Part shown: positions 8,758-16,561 of the stretch, one piece after another
Position numbering within the stretch: position 1 is the first letter of the stretch
Layout of the letters: the number at the start of each line of letters is the position of its first letter
Origin: Micromonospora sp. C31
GTDB taxonomy: Bacteria; Actinomycetota; Actinomycetes; Mycobacteriales; Micromonosporaceae
Assembly: GCF_018070575.1 (NCBI RefSeq)
Contig: NZ_JAGPXN010000012.1
Location: 62,001 to 126,000 of the forward strand
Length of the DNA stretch: 64,000 nucleotides
Direction: 5' to 3'
Notes under the pieces: model-generated
Databases searched by the model: none
What the model saw: only the letters and a program-made list of their open reading frames with translations
Told to the model about the DNA's origin: nothing
Position numbers and translations under genes: made by a program

Positions 8758-9213
8758 TCAGCCGGCGCGGCGGGAGCGGGCCATGGCCAGCCCACCGAGG
8801 ACCAGGGCGACCAGCCCCGTCACCAGGGCCAGGTAGGCTCCGCCTCGCCCGTTGCCGGTGCCGATGCCGCCGTCGGAGGTGGCGACCACCACAGCACCGA
8901 GGGCCATGCCGGTCAGCGCCGCCACCAGGGCGACGGTGGCGCCGAGCCGCCCGTTGCCGGTGCCGATCCTACTGCCGGGGCGGGCCAGGGCCAGCCCACC
9001 GACGAGCGCGCCGGCCAGTCCCAGTACGGCGGCCACGGTCGCGCCGAGTCGCCCGGCGCTCATGGCGAACACGTCGGCGGCGACCGGCTGGTCCGGGACG
9101 TGCGCGGCTGCCGGCGCGGCGAGCCCGAGTCCGAGTCCGAGTCCGCCGAGCGGGGCGGCTACGGCGGCGGCAAGCACCAGTCGGACCGACTTCAGGTTTC
9201 CTGACGAGCTCAT
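8758..9213 (-). CDS. DUF6223-family membrane protein
   Basis: This is a 151-aa protein starting at ATG 9213 with GAGGAG six bases upstream. After a signal/first transmembrane segment (LVLAAAVAAPLGGLGLG...) come three glycine-rich hydrophobic units with repeated frames: AGRLGATVAAVLGLAGALVG, GNGRLGATVALVAALTGMAL and GNGRGGAYLALVTGLVALVL. Each repeat is preceded by (I)GTGNGR and the last ends LAMARSRR. This pattern matches what I remember as DUF6223. The role is unknown. It is divergent from the histidine kinase gene (231 bp apart), so it may be a target of, or share regulation with, that two-component system; this is inference only. Confidence 0.8.
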   Translation of the reverse strand: MSSSGNLKSVRLVLAAAVAAPLGGLGLGLGLAAPAAAHVPDQPVAADVFAMSAGRLGATVAAVLGLAGALVGGLALARPGSRIGTGNGRLGATVALVAALTGMALGAVVVATSDGGIGTGNGRGGAYLALVTGLVALVLGGLAMARSRRAG

Positions 9214-9444
9214 GTCCGTCTCCTCTTCCGTGTGCCTCGTCGCCGAGGTGCGGCTGTCGGCCCGATCATCTCGCCGCGCGCACCGCCGGTCGTCGTGCGG
9301 GCGGATGCAGTTCGCGCTGCCATGGCTGGCGCAGTCGGCTGCTGCGGACGCGGCAGGCGACGGCGAGGGTACTGCGGGCGTGGTAGGCGGCCGCTCGTCT
9401 GCCAGGAGGAGTCGCCGGCGGCGGGATCTGGCTAAGGTGCGCCC

Positions 9445-10569
9445 ATGCACACAGGACGGTTCGGCGTCCCGGCCGGTGTCAGAGACTGGGCGGTCGCCGT
9501 CGGCGTGGCAGCGACGCTGCTGGTCGCCGGGCTGTCCGGGAGCCGACCCGACGCCGGCCCGCCCGGCTACGCGCTGCTGGTGTCCGGCGGTCTGGCGCTG
9601 GCCGCCGCCCGGCGGGCTCCCGTCGCGGTCCTGGCCGTCACCGGGCTGTGCGCGGTGGGTCACCAGGCGGCCGGTCTCGACGTGCCCGCCGTCGCGTTCC
9701 TGTTCGCGGTGTACGCCGCCGTGCGGGCCGGCCACCGCACCGTCACGGTCGTGGCGGCGGTGGCGGTGCTGGCCGCTCTGCCGCTCGCGGCACTCGCCCT
9801 GCCACCGGCGCTGTCCGTGGGCGAGGCGCTCGCACGGGCCCGGGGGGCCCTGGAGCTGGCCTGGTTGGTCGCCGCCGGCGCGGCGGGCGAGGCGCTGCGG
9901 CAGGCCGAGCGGCGGGCGGACGAAGCCGAACGCACCCGGGAGGAGACGGCGCTGCGCCGCGCCGACGAGGAGCGGCTGCACATGGCGCGGGAACTGCACG
10001 ACACGCTCACCCACCAGATCTCGGTCATCAAGGTGCAGGCCGAAGTGGCCGTCCACCTGGCCCGCAGGCGTGGTGAGCAGGTGCCGGAGGCCCTGCTGGT
10101 GATCCAGGAGGCCGGCCGTGAGGCGGCCCGGGAGCTGCGAGCGACCCTGGAGGCGCTGCGCGAGGTCGGCAGGACCCCGCCGCACGGGCTCGCCCACCTT
10201 CCGGAACTGGTGCAGCGTGCCCGACTGTCCGGCCTGGACGCGACGTTGACGATCGCGGGGCGACGACAGGACGTGCCGGCGGCGGTCGACCGGACCGCCT
10301 ACCGGATCGTCCAGGAGTCCCTGACCAACGTCGCCCGTCATGCCGCCGCCGCCACGGCGTCGGTCCGGGTCGACTACCGTCCGGGCGCCCTCGCGATCCG
10401 GGTCGACGACGACGGCACGGCCACGCCGGGCGCCGCCCCGGTGCCGGGCGTCGGGCTGCTCGGGATGCGCGAACGCGTCACCGCCCTCGGGGGCCACCTG
10501 CGCGCGGAGCCACGCAGCGAGGGCGGCTTCACCGTCCACGCCGAACTCCCCGTGGGCGAAACGGCATGA
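9445..10569 (+). CDS. NarL/DesK-type sensor histidine kinase
   Basis: This is a 374-aa kinase. The first ~130 residues hold four to five hydrophobic segments, followed by a short coiled linker (EALRQAERRADEAERTREE). The HisKA_3 dimerisation box is MARELHDTLTHQISVIKVQA, with the phospho-accepting His near residue 185. The HATPase part has the N-box VQESLTNVARHA and G-boxes IRVDDDG and GVGLLGMRERVTALGG. It overlaps the response-regulator gene by an ATGA junction, so the two are a translationally coupled pair. The signal is unknown; the divergent DUF6223 gene is a candidate member of its circuit. Confidence 0.93.
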   Translation: MHTGRFGVPAGVRDWAVAVGVAATLLVAGLSGSRPDAGPPGYALLVSGGLALAAARRAPVAVLAVTGLCAVGHQAAGLDVPAVAFLFAVYAAVRAGHRTVTVVAAVAVLAALPLAALALPPALSVGEALARARGALELAWLVAAGAAGEALRQAERRADEAERTREETALRRADEERLHMARELHDTLTHQISVIKVQAEVAVHLARRRGEQVPEALLVIQEAGREAARELRATLEALREVGRTPPHGLAHLPELVQRARLSGLDATLTIAGRRQDVPAAVDRTAYRIVQESLTNVARHAAAATASVRVDYRPGALAIRVDDDGTATPGAAPVPGVGLLGMRERVTALGGHLRAEPRSEGGFTVHAELPVGETA

Positions 10570-11228
10570 TCCGCGTCCTGCTGGTCGACGACCAGCCGCT
10601 CCTTCGCAGCGGATTCCGCGCGCTGCTCGACGTCGAAGACGACATCGAGGTGGTGGCCGAGGCCGCCGACGGGAAGGAGGGTCTGGCGCTCGCCAGGGAA
10701 CACCTGCCCGACATCGCGCTCGTCGACATCCAGATGCCGGTCATGGACGGCATCGAGGCGACCCGGCGTATCGCTGCGGACCCGACCCTGGCCCGGGTGC
10801 ACGTCGTCATCCTGACCAACTACGGACTCGACGAACACGTCTTCCACGCGCTGCGCGCCGGGGCCGCCGGCTTCCTCGTCAAGGACATCGAACCGGAGGA
10901 CCTCCTGCACGCCGTACGGGTCGCCGCGCGCGGGGACGCGCTGCTGGCGCCGTCGATCACCCGCAGGCTGATCGACCGGTACGTCACCGAACCGCTCCAC
11001 GGCAGTGCCGGGGCGAGCCTGATAGGGCTGACCAACCGCGAACGCGAGGCCGTCACCCTGGTGGCGAGGGGCCTGTCCAACGACCAGATCGCCGACCGCC
11101 TGGTGATCAGCCCACTGACCGCGAAGACCCACGTCAACCGTGCCATGGCCAAGCTCCATGCCCGGGACCGCGCCCAACTCGTGGTCCTCGCCTACGAATC
11201 CGGCCTGGTCGCCCCCCGTACCCGCTGA
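10566..11228 (+). CDS. LuxR/NarL-family response regulator
   Basis: This is a 220-aa protein with a REC domain followed by a LuxR-type HTH. The acidic pocket is VDDQ (residues ~8-11) and the phospho-acceptor is Asp ~54 in ALVDIQMPVMDG; the conserved Lys lies in FLVKDIEPEDL. The C-terminal HTH reads LTNREREAVTLVARGLSNDQ then RLVISPLTAKTHVNRAMAKL, with the family's 'L..RE.EVL.L.A.G.sN..IA..L.is..TVK.Hv' layout. Start ATG overlaps the kinase stop (ATGA). It is the cognate regulator of the upstream kinase. Confidence 0.94.
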   Translation: MIRVLLVDDQPLLRSGFRALLDVEDDIEVVAEAADGKEGLALAREHLPDIALVDIQMPVMDGIEATRRIAADPTLARVHVVILTNYGLDEHVFHALRAGAAGFLVKDIEPEDLLHAVRVAARGDALLAPSITRRLIDRYVTEPLHGSAGASLIGLTNREREAVTLVARGLSNDQIADRLVISPLTAKTHVNRAMAKLHARDRAQLVVLAYESGLVAPRTR

Positions 11229-11500
11229 CGTCGCCGGCCGGGGACCGAGGCACCTCAGGATCTGTCCTTGCCCGGTGACGTACGCCGAGATCACCTTCGC
11301 ACGGTGGAACGGTAGGTCCGACGGCGCGGCCCGCCGGCGCGGCGGGATGCGGTTCGCTCTCGTCCCGGGTGGCCGGCCCACGCCCGGCTACGACGCGGCC
11401 CGATTCCAGCCCGCCGCGGGCCAGAACCTGAGCTGACTGGTCCAACGGTGGACGGCCGGTCCCACGCCACCTCGCCGGGCGTCAGACCGGCACGGTGGGG

Positions 11501-11530
11501 CGACCGCCGCCACCTACGAGGCGGCGGTCG
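11501..11530 (-). terminator. Hairpin terminator spanning the arsR stop codon
   Basis: There is a perfect 11-bp stem (CGACCGCCGCC at 11501-11511; complement at 11520-11530) with an 8-nt loop. The loop contains the stop codon of the ArsR gene. It also sits between the converging response-regulator and arsR transcripts, so it may serve both. Confidence 0.65.
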
Positions 11531-11891
11531 GCTCGACGGTGAGCAGTGCGGCGAGCTGGCGCAGGAGGGCGGGACGGGCGCGGTAGTAGACCCAGGTGCC
11601 CCGCCGCTCGGCGTCCACCAGCCCCGCCTCGCGCAGTGTCTTCAGGTGGTGCGAGATCGTCGGCCCGGTGAGGTCGAAGGCCGGGGTGAGGTCGCAGACG
11701 CACGCCTCGCCGCCCTCCGCCGAGGCGATCATCGACATCAGCTGCAATCGGACGGGATCCCCGAGAGCCTTGAAGGCGGGAGCGAGCGCCGCGGCGGTCC
11801 CGGCCGGCACGCGGCGCTGGGCCAGGGGTGGGCAGCAGGGCGCGTCGGCGGTCAGATCCAGGCGGGGGGACGACGCCGCTTGCTTCGACAT
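11514..11891 (-). CDS. arsR: ArsR-family metalloregulator
   Basis: This is a 125-aa winged-helix repressor. The helix-turn-helix reads KALGDPVRLQLMSMIAS then LTPAFDLTGPTISHHLKTLR, followed by the wing AGLVDAERRGTWVYYRARP. The arsenic-site motif appears as EACVCDL (Cys 64 and 66), and an N-terminal vicinal pair, Cys 19-20 in DAPCCPP, could supply a third thiolate ligand. It is divergent from the arsN/arsO-like genes across a ~100-bp region with a candidate operator. It should dissociate from DNA on binding As(III) or Sb(III) and derepress those genes. The metal specificity is inferred from the motif and neighbours. Confidence 0.9.
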   Translation of the reverse strand: MSKQAASSPRLDLTADAPCCPPLAQRRVPAGTAAALAPAFKALGDPVRLQLMSMIASAEGGEACVCDLTPAFDLTGPTISHHLKTLREAGLVDAERRGTWVYYRARPALLRQLAALLTVEPTAAS

Positions 11892-11992
11892 GCCTCTAGG
11901 TTGACATCGTTCTAATCAACGTGCAACCGTCTGCTTAGACAAACGTCGAGACAGGTTCCTCGAACCGACGGCAGACGACAGAAGGAGTGCTG
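11892..11992. promoter_or_regulatory. Divergent arsR/arsN promoter region with candidate ArsR operator
   Basis: This 101-bp region is AT-richer than its flanks. An inverted repeat, GTTGA at 11900-11904 and TCAAC at 11916-11920, lies 10-30 bp from the arsR start. TTGA/TCAA half-sites are typical of ArsR-family operators. A TTGACA hexamer at 11901-11906 could serve as a -35 box, but no matching -10 was fixed. Confidence 0.5.
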
Positions 11993-12505
11993 GTGGACGA
12001 GTTGCTGACGGCCGAGACCACCGTCCGACCCATGCGTCCGCGCGACGCCGGACGGGTGCTGGCGATCTACCAGGCAGGTCTGGACGAGGGCGAGGCCAGC
12101 TTCGAGACGACGGCGCCGACCTGGGCCGCCTTCGACGCGGCCAGACTGCCCGAGCACCGCTTCGTGGCCGTCGACGGCGGCGACACCGTCGTCGGCTGGG
12201 TGGCCGTCTCGCCGACCTCGGCCCGCGCCGTCTACGCCGGGGTGGTGGAGCACTCCGTCTACGTCGACCCCGGCGCGCGGGGCCGCGGCGTGGCCCGGAT
12301 CCTGCTGGACACGCTCGTCGTCTCCACCGAGGCGGCCGGCATCTGGACCATCCAGTCCGGTGTCTTCCCGGAGAACGCCGCCAGCCTCGGCCTGCACCAG
12401 CGGGCCGGCTTCCGCGTCATCGGCGTCCGGGAGCGGGTGGGGCGCCACCGCGGCCGATGGCGCGACGTCGTCCTCATCGAGCGACGCAGTCCCGTCATCA
12501 CCTGA
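11993..12505 (+). CDS. GNAT acetyltransferase, ArsN/phosphinothricin acetyltransferase type
   Basis: This is a 170-aa GNAT protein. The acetyl-CoA-binding motif A is HSVYVDPGARGRGVARILLD (V-x-P-x-x-R-G-x-G-x-A), and the substrate-side patterns are YQAGLDEGEASFETTAPTW and IQSGVFPENAASLGLHQRAG, as in phosphinothricin and arsinothricin N-acetyltransferases. Its position next to arsR and before an arsO-like flavoprotein favours the ArsN role (detoxifying an organoarsenical such as arsinothricin). I use GTG 11993 because GGAG is five bases upstream; a GTG six bases earlier would overlap that site. Acetylation of phosphinothricin or another amine cannot be excluded. Confidence 0.85.
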   Translation: MDELLTAETTVRPMRPRDAGRVLAIYQAGLDEGEASFETTAPTWAAFDAARLPEHRFVAVDGGDTVVGWVAVSPTSARAVYAGVVEHSVYVDPGARGRGVARILLDTLVVSTEAAGIWTIQSGVFPENAASLGLHQRAGFRVIGVRERVGRHRGRWRDVVLIERRSPVIT

Positions 12506-12581
12506 CCGGTCCCGGCCTGTCCGGGCCCGCACCCCGTCCAATGCGTTGATTCGATATTCATCTACCCAGTGGAGTTGTCTG

Positions 12582-14051
12582 ATGAGCACTCTGAACGACC
12601 TGCCCGTCGTGGTGATCGGCGCCGGACCGGTGGGCCTGGCCGCCGCCGCGCACCTGCACGAGCGCGGCATCGCCTTCACCGTCCTGGAGGCCGGCGACGC
12701 CCCGGGCGCGGCGGTGCGGCAGTGGGGGCACGTGCGGCTGTTTTCCCCGTGGCGGTACGACGTCGATCCCGCCGCCCGCCGGCTCCTCGACGACGCCGGC
12801 TGGGTCGCCCCCGACCCGGAGGCCCTGCCCACCGGCGCGGAACTGGCCGCCGACTACCTCCAGCCCCTCGCGGAGTTGCCGGCCCTCAAGCCGCACCTGC
12901 GACTCGGCGCCCGGGTCGAGGCGATCAGCCGCCTCGGCCTGGACCGGTTGCGCACCGCGGGCCGCGAGCACACGCCCTTCCTGATCCGCCTCGCCGGCGG
13001 CGACGAACTCCTCGCCCGCGCGGTCGTCGACGCCTCCGGCACCTGGTCCGCCCCGAACGTCCTCGGTGCCTCCGGCCTGCCCGCCCGTGGGGAGGCCGAC
13101 GCCGCCGACTTCCTGGAGCACGCGCTGCCGGACGTCCTCGGTGCGGACCGGTCCCGGTTCGCCGGCCGGCACACCCTCGTCGTGGGCGCGGGGCACTCCG
13201 CCGCGAACACCCTGCTGTCCCTGGCGGAGTTGGCCGGCGCCGAAGCCGGCACCACGGTCACCTGGGCGATCCGCTCGGCCGACCCCGCCCGCACGTACGG
13301 CGGTGGGGACGCCGATGCCCTCCCGGCGCGTGGCGTCCTCGGCTCCCGGCTGCGTGAGCACGTCGACGCCGGCCGGATCCGACTGCTCACCGGCTTCTCC
13401 GTGCACGCGCTCACCCCGACCGACAGCCGCGTCGCGGTCGTCGTCCGGCACGCCGACGGCGGCGAGGAGTCGATCACGGTGGACCGGATCGTCGCCGCGA
13501 CCGGCTTCCGGCCCGACCACTCGATCGCCGCCGAGCTGCGGCTGGACCTGGACCCGGTGATGGGCGCCACCCGGGCCCTGGCCCCGCTGATCGACCCGAA
13601 CGAGCACTCCTGCGGCACCGTGCCCCCGCACGGGGTCGACGAGCTGTCACACCCGGAGGCCGGCTACTACGCCGTCGGCATGAAGAGCTACGGCCGGGCC
13701 CCGACCTTCCTCATGGCCACCGGCTACGAGCAGGTCCGCTCCGTCGTCGCCGCCCTCGCGGGGGACTGGGCGGCCGCCCGCGAGGTCCAGCTGGACCTGC
13801 CAGCGACCGGGGTGTGCAACAGCAACCCCGCCGACTCCGTCGACGGCACCGACTGCTGCGGCCCGGCCCCCGCCGCCGAGCGGGTCGGACGCGGCCTCGC
13901 CACCGGCATCTCCGGTGGCCTGCTGTCCACGCCGCTGCGCCCGGTGACCCTCGACATGGCCGTCCGTGACGAGCCGGCGAGCGCGCAGACCGAGGTGACC
14001 CTCGACGCCGCCCCCGGCGACGGATCGGCCGGTGGCTGCTGCGCCAGCTGA
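12582..14051 (+). CDS. ArsO-like FAD/NAD(P)-dependent monooxygenase or oxidoreductase
   Basis: This is a 489-aa flavoprotein with the FAD-binding VVVIGAGPVGLAAAAHLHER near its N terminus and a second dinucleotide fold at HTLVVGAGHSAANTLLSLAE (GxGxSA, NADPH site). VDRIVAATGFRPDH is the late 'ATG' motif of flavin monooxygenase-like enzymes. It follows arsN by 76 bp in the same orientation, as flavoproteins called ArsO do in actinobacterial ars clusters. The C-terminal ~60 residues are Cys-containing: CNSNP, GTDCCGPAP and a terminal GGCCAS, two vicinal pairs that could bind As(III). ATG 12582 has GGAG seven bases upstream; the much longer open frame upstream is antisense noise. The reaction is not known from sequence. 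Confidence 0.82.
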   Translation: MSTLNDLPVVVIGAGPVGLAAAAHLHERGIAFTVLEAGDAPGAAVRQWGHVRLFSPWRYDVDPAARRLLDDAGWVAPDPEALPTGAELAADYLQPLAELPALKPHLRLGARVEAISRLGLDRLRTAGREHTPFLIRLAGGDELLARAVVDASGTWSAPNVLGASGLPARGEADAADFLEHALPDVLGADRSRFAGRHTLVVGAGHSAANTLLSLAELAGAEAGTTVTWAIRSADPARTYGGGDADALPARGVLGSRLREHVDAGRIRLLTGFSVHALTPTDSRVAVVVRHADGGEESITVDRIVAATGFRPDHSIAAELRLDLDPVMGATRALAPLIDPNEHSCGTVPPHGVDELSHPEAGYYAVGMKSYGRAPTFLMATGYEQVRSVVAALAGDWAAAREVQLDLPATGVCNSNPADSVDGTDCCGPAPAAERVGRGLATGISGGLLSTPLRPVTLDMAVRDEPASAQTEVTLDAAPGDGSAGGCCAS

Positions 14052-14064
14052 TGCCCGCAGCGAC

Positions 14065-14100
14065 GTGGTGCCCGCCGACCGGACGGTCGGCGGGCACCAC
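14065..14100 (+). terminator. Perfect 17-bp hairpin after the arsO-like gene
   Basis: GTGGTGCCCGCCGACCG at 14065-14081 is followed by a GA dinucleotide and the exact complement at 14084-14100. It begins 13 bp after the stop codon and should terminate the ars transcript. Confidence 0.8.
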
Positions 14101-14178
14101 GCCACCCGCGGCCGACGGATCGTCGCCGCGCTCGCCATCACCCAGACCGTCGGCTACGGCACCCTCCACTACGCCTAC
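14101..14178 (+). pseudogene. Remnant of an MFS transporter N terminus
   Basis: In the frame starting at 14101 the translation ATRGRRIVAALAITQTVGYG followed by TLHYAY matches the opening of the MFS transporters that usually follow arsO-like genes in actinobacteria (RR.VVA.LA.TQTVGYG.LYYAF, first transmembrane helix). After position 14178 the similarity stops abruptly and the frame becomes low-complexity. The fragment abuts the terminator hairpin and has no start context, so it is a dead remnant left by a deletion. The loss removes the only transport gene of the ars locus in this window. Confidence 0.65.
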
Positions 14179-14258
14179 CCCCACAGCCGGCGGGCTGCCG
14201 CGGACGGTACCGGATCGGCGGCCCGGGGGAGCGGCCTGCTCAGATGGAGGTGTGCCGA

Positions 14259-14288
14259 TTGACAAAGTTTACACTCCAAACTTAATCT
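14259..14288 (+). promoter_or_regulatory. Promoter with embedded palindromic operator for the cellulase gene
   Basis: TTGACA at 14259-14264 and TAATCT at 14283-14288 with an 18-nt spacer fit a housekeeping-sigma promoter, about 80 bp upstream of the cellulase start. Inside it, AAGTTT (14265-14270) and AAACTT (14278-14283) form an inverted repeat with a 7-nt spacer, in strikingly AT-rich sequence for this genome. A repressor bound here would block the promoter. It is not the CebR-type sequence (TGGGAGCGCTCCCA). Confidence 0.65.
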
Positions 14289-14369
14289 GCGGTTCGCGAT
14301 CGGGTGCCGGCCGCGTTCGGGGCGGCACCGCCACCGTCCCGTCCCAGCGGTAACCAGGCGAGGAGCGTC

Positions 14370-16484
14370 ATGGCCGAGACACGAGGCACGACGAGAAGAA
14401 CCCGACGACGACTGAGCCTGGTCACCGGCGTCGTCACGCTGCTGGTGGTGAGCCTCGGCCTGACGTTCGCCGCGAGCGCGCACGCGGCAGCCGGCTGCCG
14501 GGTGGCGTACTCGGCCAACGAGTGGCCCGGTGGCTTCACCGCGAACGTGGCCGTGAGCAACCTCGGTGACCCGATCGACGGCTGGCGACTGACCTGGACG
14601 TTTCCCGCCGGGCAGCGGGTGACCTCGGCGTGGAACGCCACCGTGACCTCCGCCGGCGCCGACGTCACCGCGGCCGACGTCGGCTACAACGCCGCCATCG
14701 GCACCAACGGCACGGTGTCGTTCGGCTTCAACGGCTCGTGGTCCGGCGCCAACACCGCCCCCACGTCGTTCGCGCTCAACGGCCTCACCTGCACCGGCGG
14801 CGTCGGCCCCACCACCGCCCCGCCGACCACCGCCCCGCCGACCACTCCGCCGCCGACCAGCCCGCCACCTACCGGTGACCCGCTGGCGTACGTGGCCGCG
14901 ATGCAGCCGGGCTGGAACCTCGGCAACACCTTCGACGCGGTCGGCAGCGACGAGACGGCCTGGGGCAACCCACGGGTCACCCAGGCGCAGTTGGACGCCG
15001 TCCGGGCGCAGGGCTTCAACAGCATCCGGATCCCGGTCACCTGGAGCAACCACCACGGCCCCGCGCCGGCGTACACCATCGACCCGGCATGGCTGAACCG
15101 GATCAAGGAGGTCGTCGGCTGGGCCCTGGACGACGGCTTCTACGTGATGATCAACCTGCACCACGACTCGTGGCAGTGGATCCACGAGATGCCGGCCAAC
15201 CGCACCACCGTCCTCAACCGCTACAACGCGCTCTGGACCCAGATCGCGGCCGCGTTCCGGGACGCCTCGCCGAGGCTGCACTTCGAGAGCGTCAACGAGC
15301 CGCAGTTCGCCAACAGCTCCGGCGACGCGCAGAACGCGCAGCTGCTGCACGAACTGAACACGTCCTTCCACCGCGTCGTGCGCGCCTCCGGCGGCAACAA
15401 CGCCACCCGGATGCTCGTGCTGCCGACCCTGCACACCTCGTCGGAGCAGGCGCGCGTCGACGAGCTGGCCAGCACCTTCGCCCAGCTCGGCGACCGCAAC
15501 CTCATCGCCACCGTGCACTTCTACGGCTACTGGCCGTTCAGCGTGAACGTCGCCGGGGGCACCCGCTTCGACGCCACCGCCCAAAAGGACCTGACCGACG
15601 CCTTCGACCGGGTGCGCGCCGCCTTCGTCGCCAAGGGGATCCCGGTGGTCATCGGCGAGTACGGCCTGCTGGGCTTCGACCGGCACACCGGCACCATCCA
15701 GCAGGGCGAGAAGCTGAAGTTCTTCGAGTTCCTCGGCTGGTACGCCAGGACCAGGCAGATCACCACCCAACTCTGGGACAACGGGCAGCACTTCGACCGG
15801 GTCACCTTCCGGTGGCAGGACCCGGAGCTGTTCGCGCAGCTCAGGTCGAGCTGGACCACCCGTTCCGGGACGGCCTCGTCCGACCAGGTGTACGTGCCGC
15901 GTACCGGCTCGATCACCGCCAGGACGCTCTCGGTGAACCTGAACGGCACCACCTTCCAGGGGCTGTACCAGGGCGGCACCGCCCTCGTACGGGGCGCCGA
16001 CTACACCGTGTCGGGCAACCAGCTCACGCTGACCGCGGGCGCGCTGACCCGGCTGGTCGGCAACCGGGCGTACGGCGTGAACGCCACCCTGCACGCGCGG
16101 TTCTCCGCCGGGGTGCCGTGGCGGATCGACGTGGTCACGTACGACCCTCCGGTGCTGTCGAACGCGACGGGGACCACCACCTCGTTCGCCGTCGCGACCC
16201 GGTTCCGTGGTGACCAGCTCGCCACCATGGCGGCGAGGTACGCCGACGGCCGCAACGCCGGCCCGCACGACTGGACGCCGTTCAAGGAGTACGACGTGGC
16301 CTTCGCGCCCGACTACCCGGGCAACCGGATCACGCTGACCGACACCTTCTTCGCCGCGGTCGACGACGGTGCCCGGGTGACGCTCACCTTCCACTTCTGG
16401 AGCGGCACGACCGTCACCTACCACGTCACGAAGTCGGGTGGCAGCGTCACCGGCGTCGCGGCCAGCGTCGCCCGGGTGGGCTGA
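14370..16484 (+). CDS. Secreted GH5 endoglucanase with CBM2 and C-terminal X2 module
   Basis: This is a 704-aa multidomain cellulase. A signal peptide (RRTRRRLSLVTGVV... to AHAAA) is followed by a CBM2 (about residues 36-140; CRVAYSANEWPGGF ... SFALNGLTC, bounded by a Cys pair), a Pro/Thr linker (APPTTAPPTTPPPTSPPP), and a GH5 catalytic domain from about residue 170. The acid/base Glu is in FESVNEPQF (~310) and the nucleophile Glu in VVIGEYGLLG (~428). From about residue 510 comes an X2/Ig-like module (VPRTGSITARTLSVNLNG, ADYTVSGNQLTL) and a further beta-rich end, possibly a carbohydrate-binding unit (FHFWSGTTVTYHV). It should cleave cellulose or related beta-glucans outside the cell. AGGAG precedes ATG 14370. 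Transcription probably starts at the promoter at 14259-14288. Confidence 0.93.
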   Translation: MAETRGTTRRTRRRLSLVTGVVTLLVVSLGLTFAASAHAAAGCRVAYSANEWPGGFTANVAVSNLGDPIDGWRLTWTFPAGQRVTSAWNATVTSAGADVTAADVGYNAAIGTNGTVSFGFNGSWSGANTAPTSFALNGLTCTGGVGPTTAPPTTAPPTTPPPTSPPPTGDPLAYVAAMQPGWNLGNTFDAVGSDETAWGNPRVTQAQLDAVRAQGFNSIRIPVTWSNHHGPAPAYTIDPAWLNRIKEVVGWALDDGFYVMINLHHDSWQWIHEMPANRTTVLNRYNALWTQIAAAFRDASPRLHFESVNEPQFANSSGDAQNAQLLHELNTSFHRVVRASGGNNATRMLVLPTLHTSSEQARVDELASTFAQLGDRNLIATVHFYGYWPFSVNVAGGTRFDATAQKDLTDAFDRVRAAFVAKGIPVVIGEYGLLGFDRHTGTIQQGEKLKFFEFLGWYARTRQITTQLWDNGQHFDRVTFRWQDPELFAQLRSSWTTRSGTASSDQVYVPRTGSITARTLSVNLNGTTFQGLYQGGTALVRGADYTVSGNQLTLTAGALTRLVGNRAYGVNATLHARFSAGVPWRIDVVTYDPPVLSNATGTTTSFAVATRFRGDQLATMAARYADGRNAGPHDWTPFKEYDVAFAPDYPGNRITLTDTFFAAVDDGARVTLTFHFWSGTTVTYHVTKSGGSVTGVAASVARVG

Positions 16485-16506
16485 CCCGGCACCGGTGTCT
16501 CCCGGC

Positions 16507-16547
16507 CGCGACGGGCCGTGGCCGCCAGCCGGTCACGGCCCGTCGCG
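16507..16547. terminator. Bidirectional terminator between cellulase and MFS exporter genes
   Basis: There is a perfect 14-bp stem (CGCGACGGGCCGTG at 16507-16520; complement at 16534-16547) with a 13-nt loop. It lies between the convergent stops at 16484 and 16562. Confidence 0.75.
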
Positions 16548-16561
16548 TACCCGGCGGGTGG

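Noticed and set aside
14065..14100. Perfect palindrome considered as a recombination or attachment site
   Set aside because: Its position 13 bp after a stop codon and its stable stem fit a transcription terminator; no integrase or direct repeats were seen.
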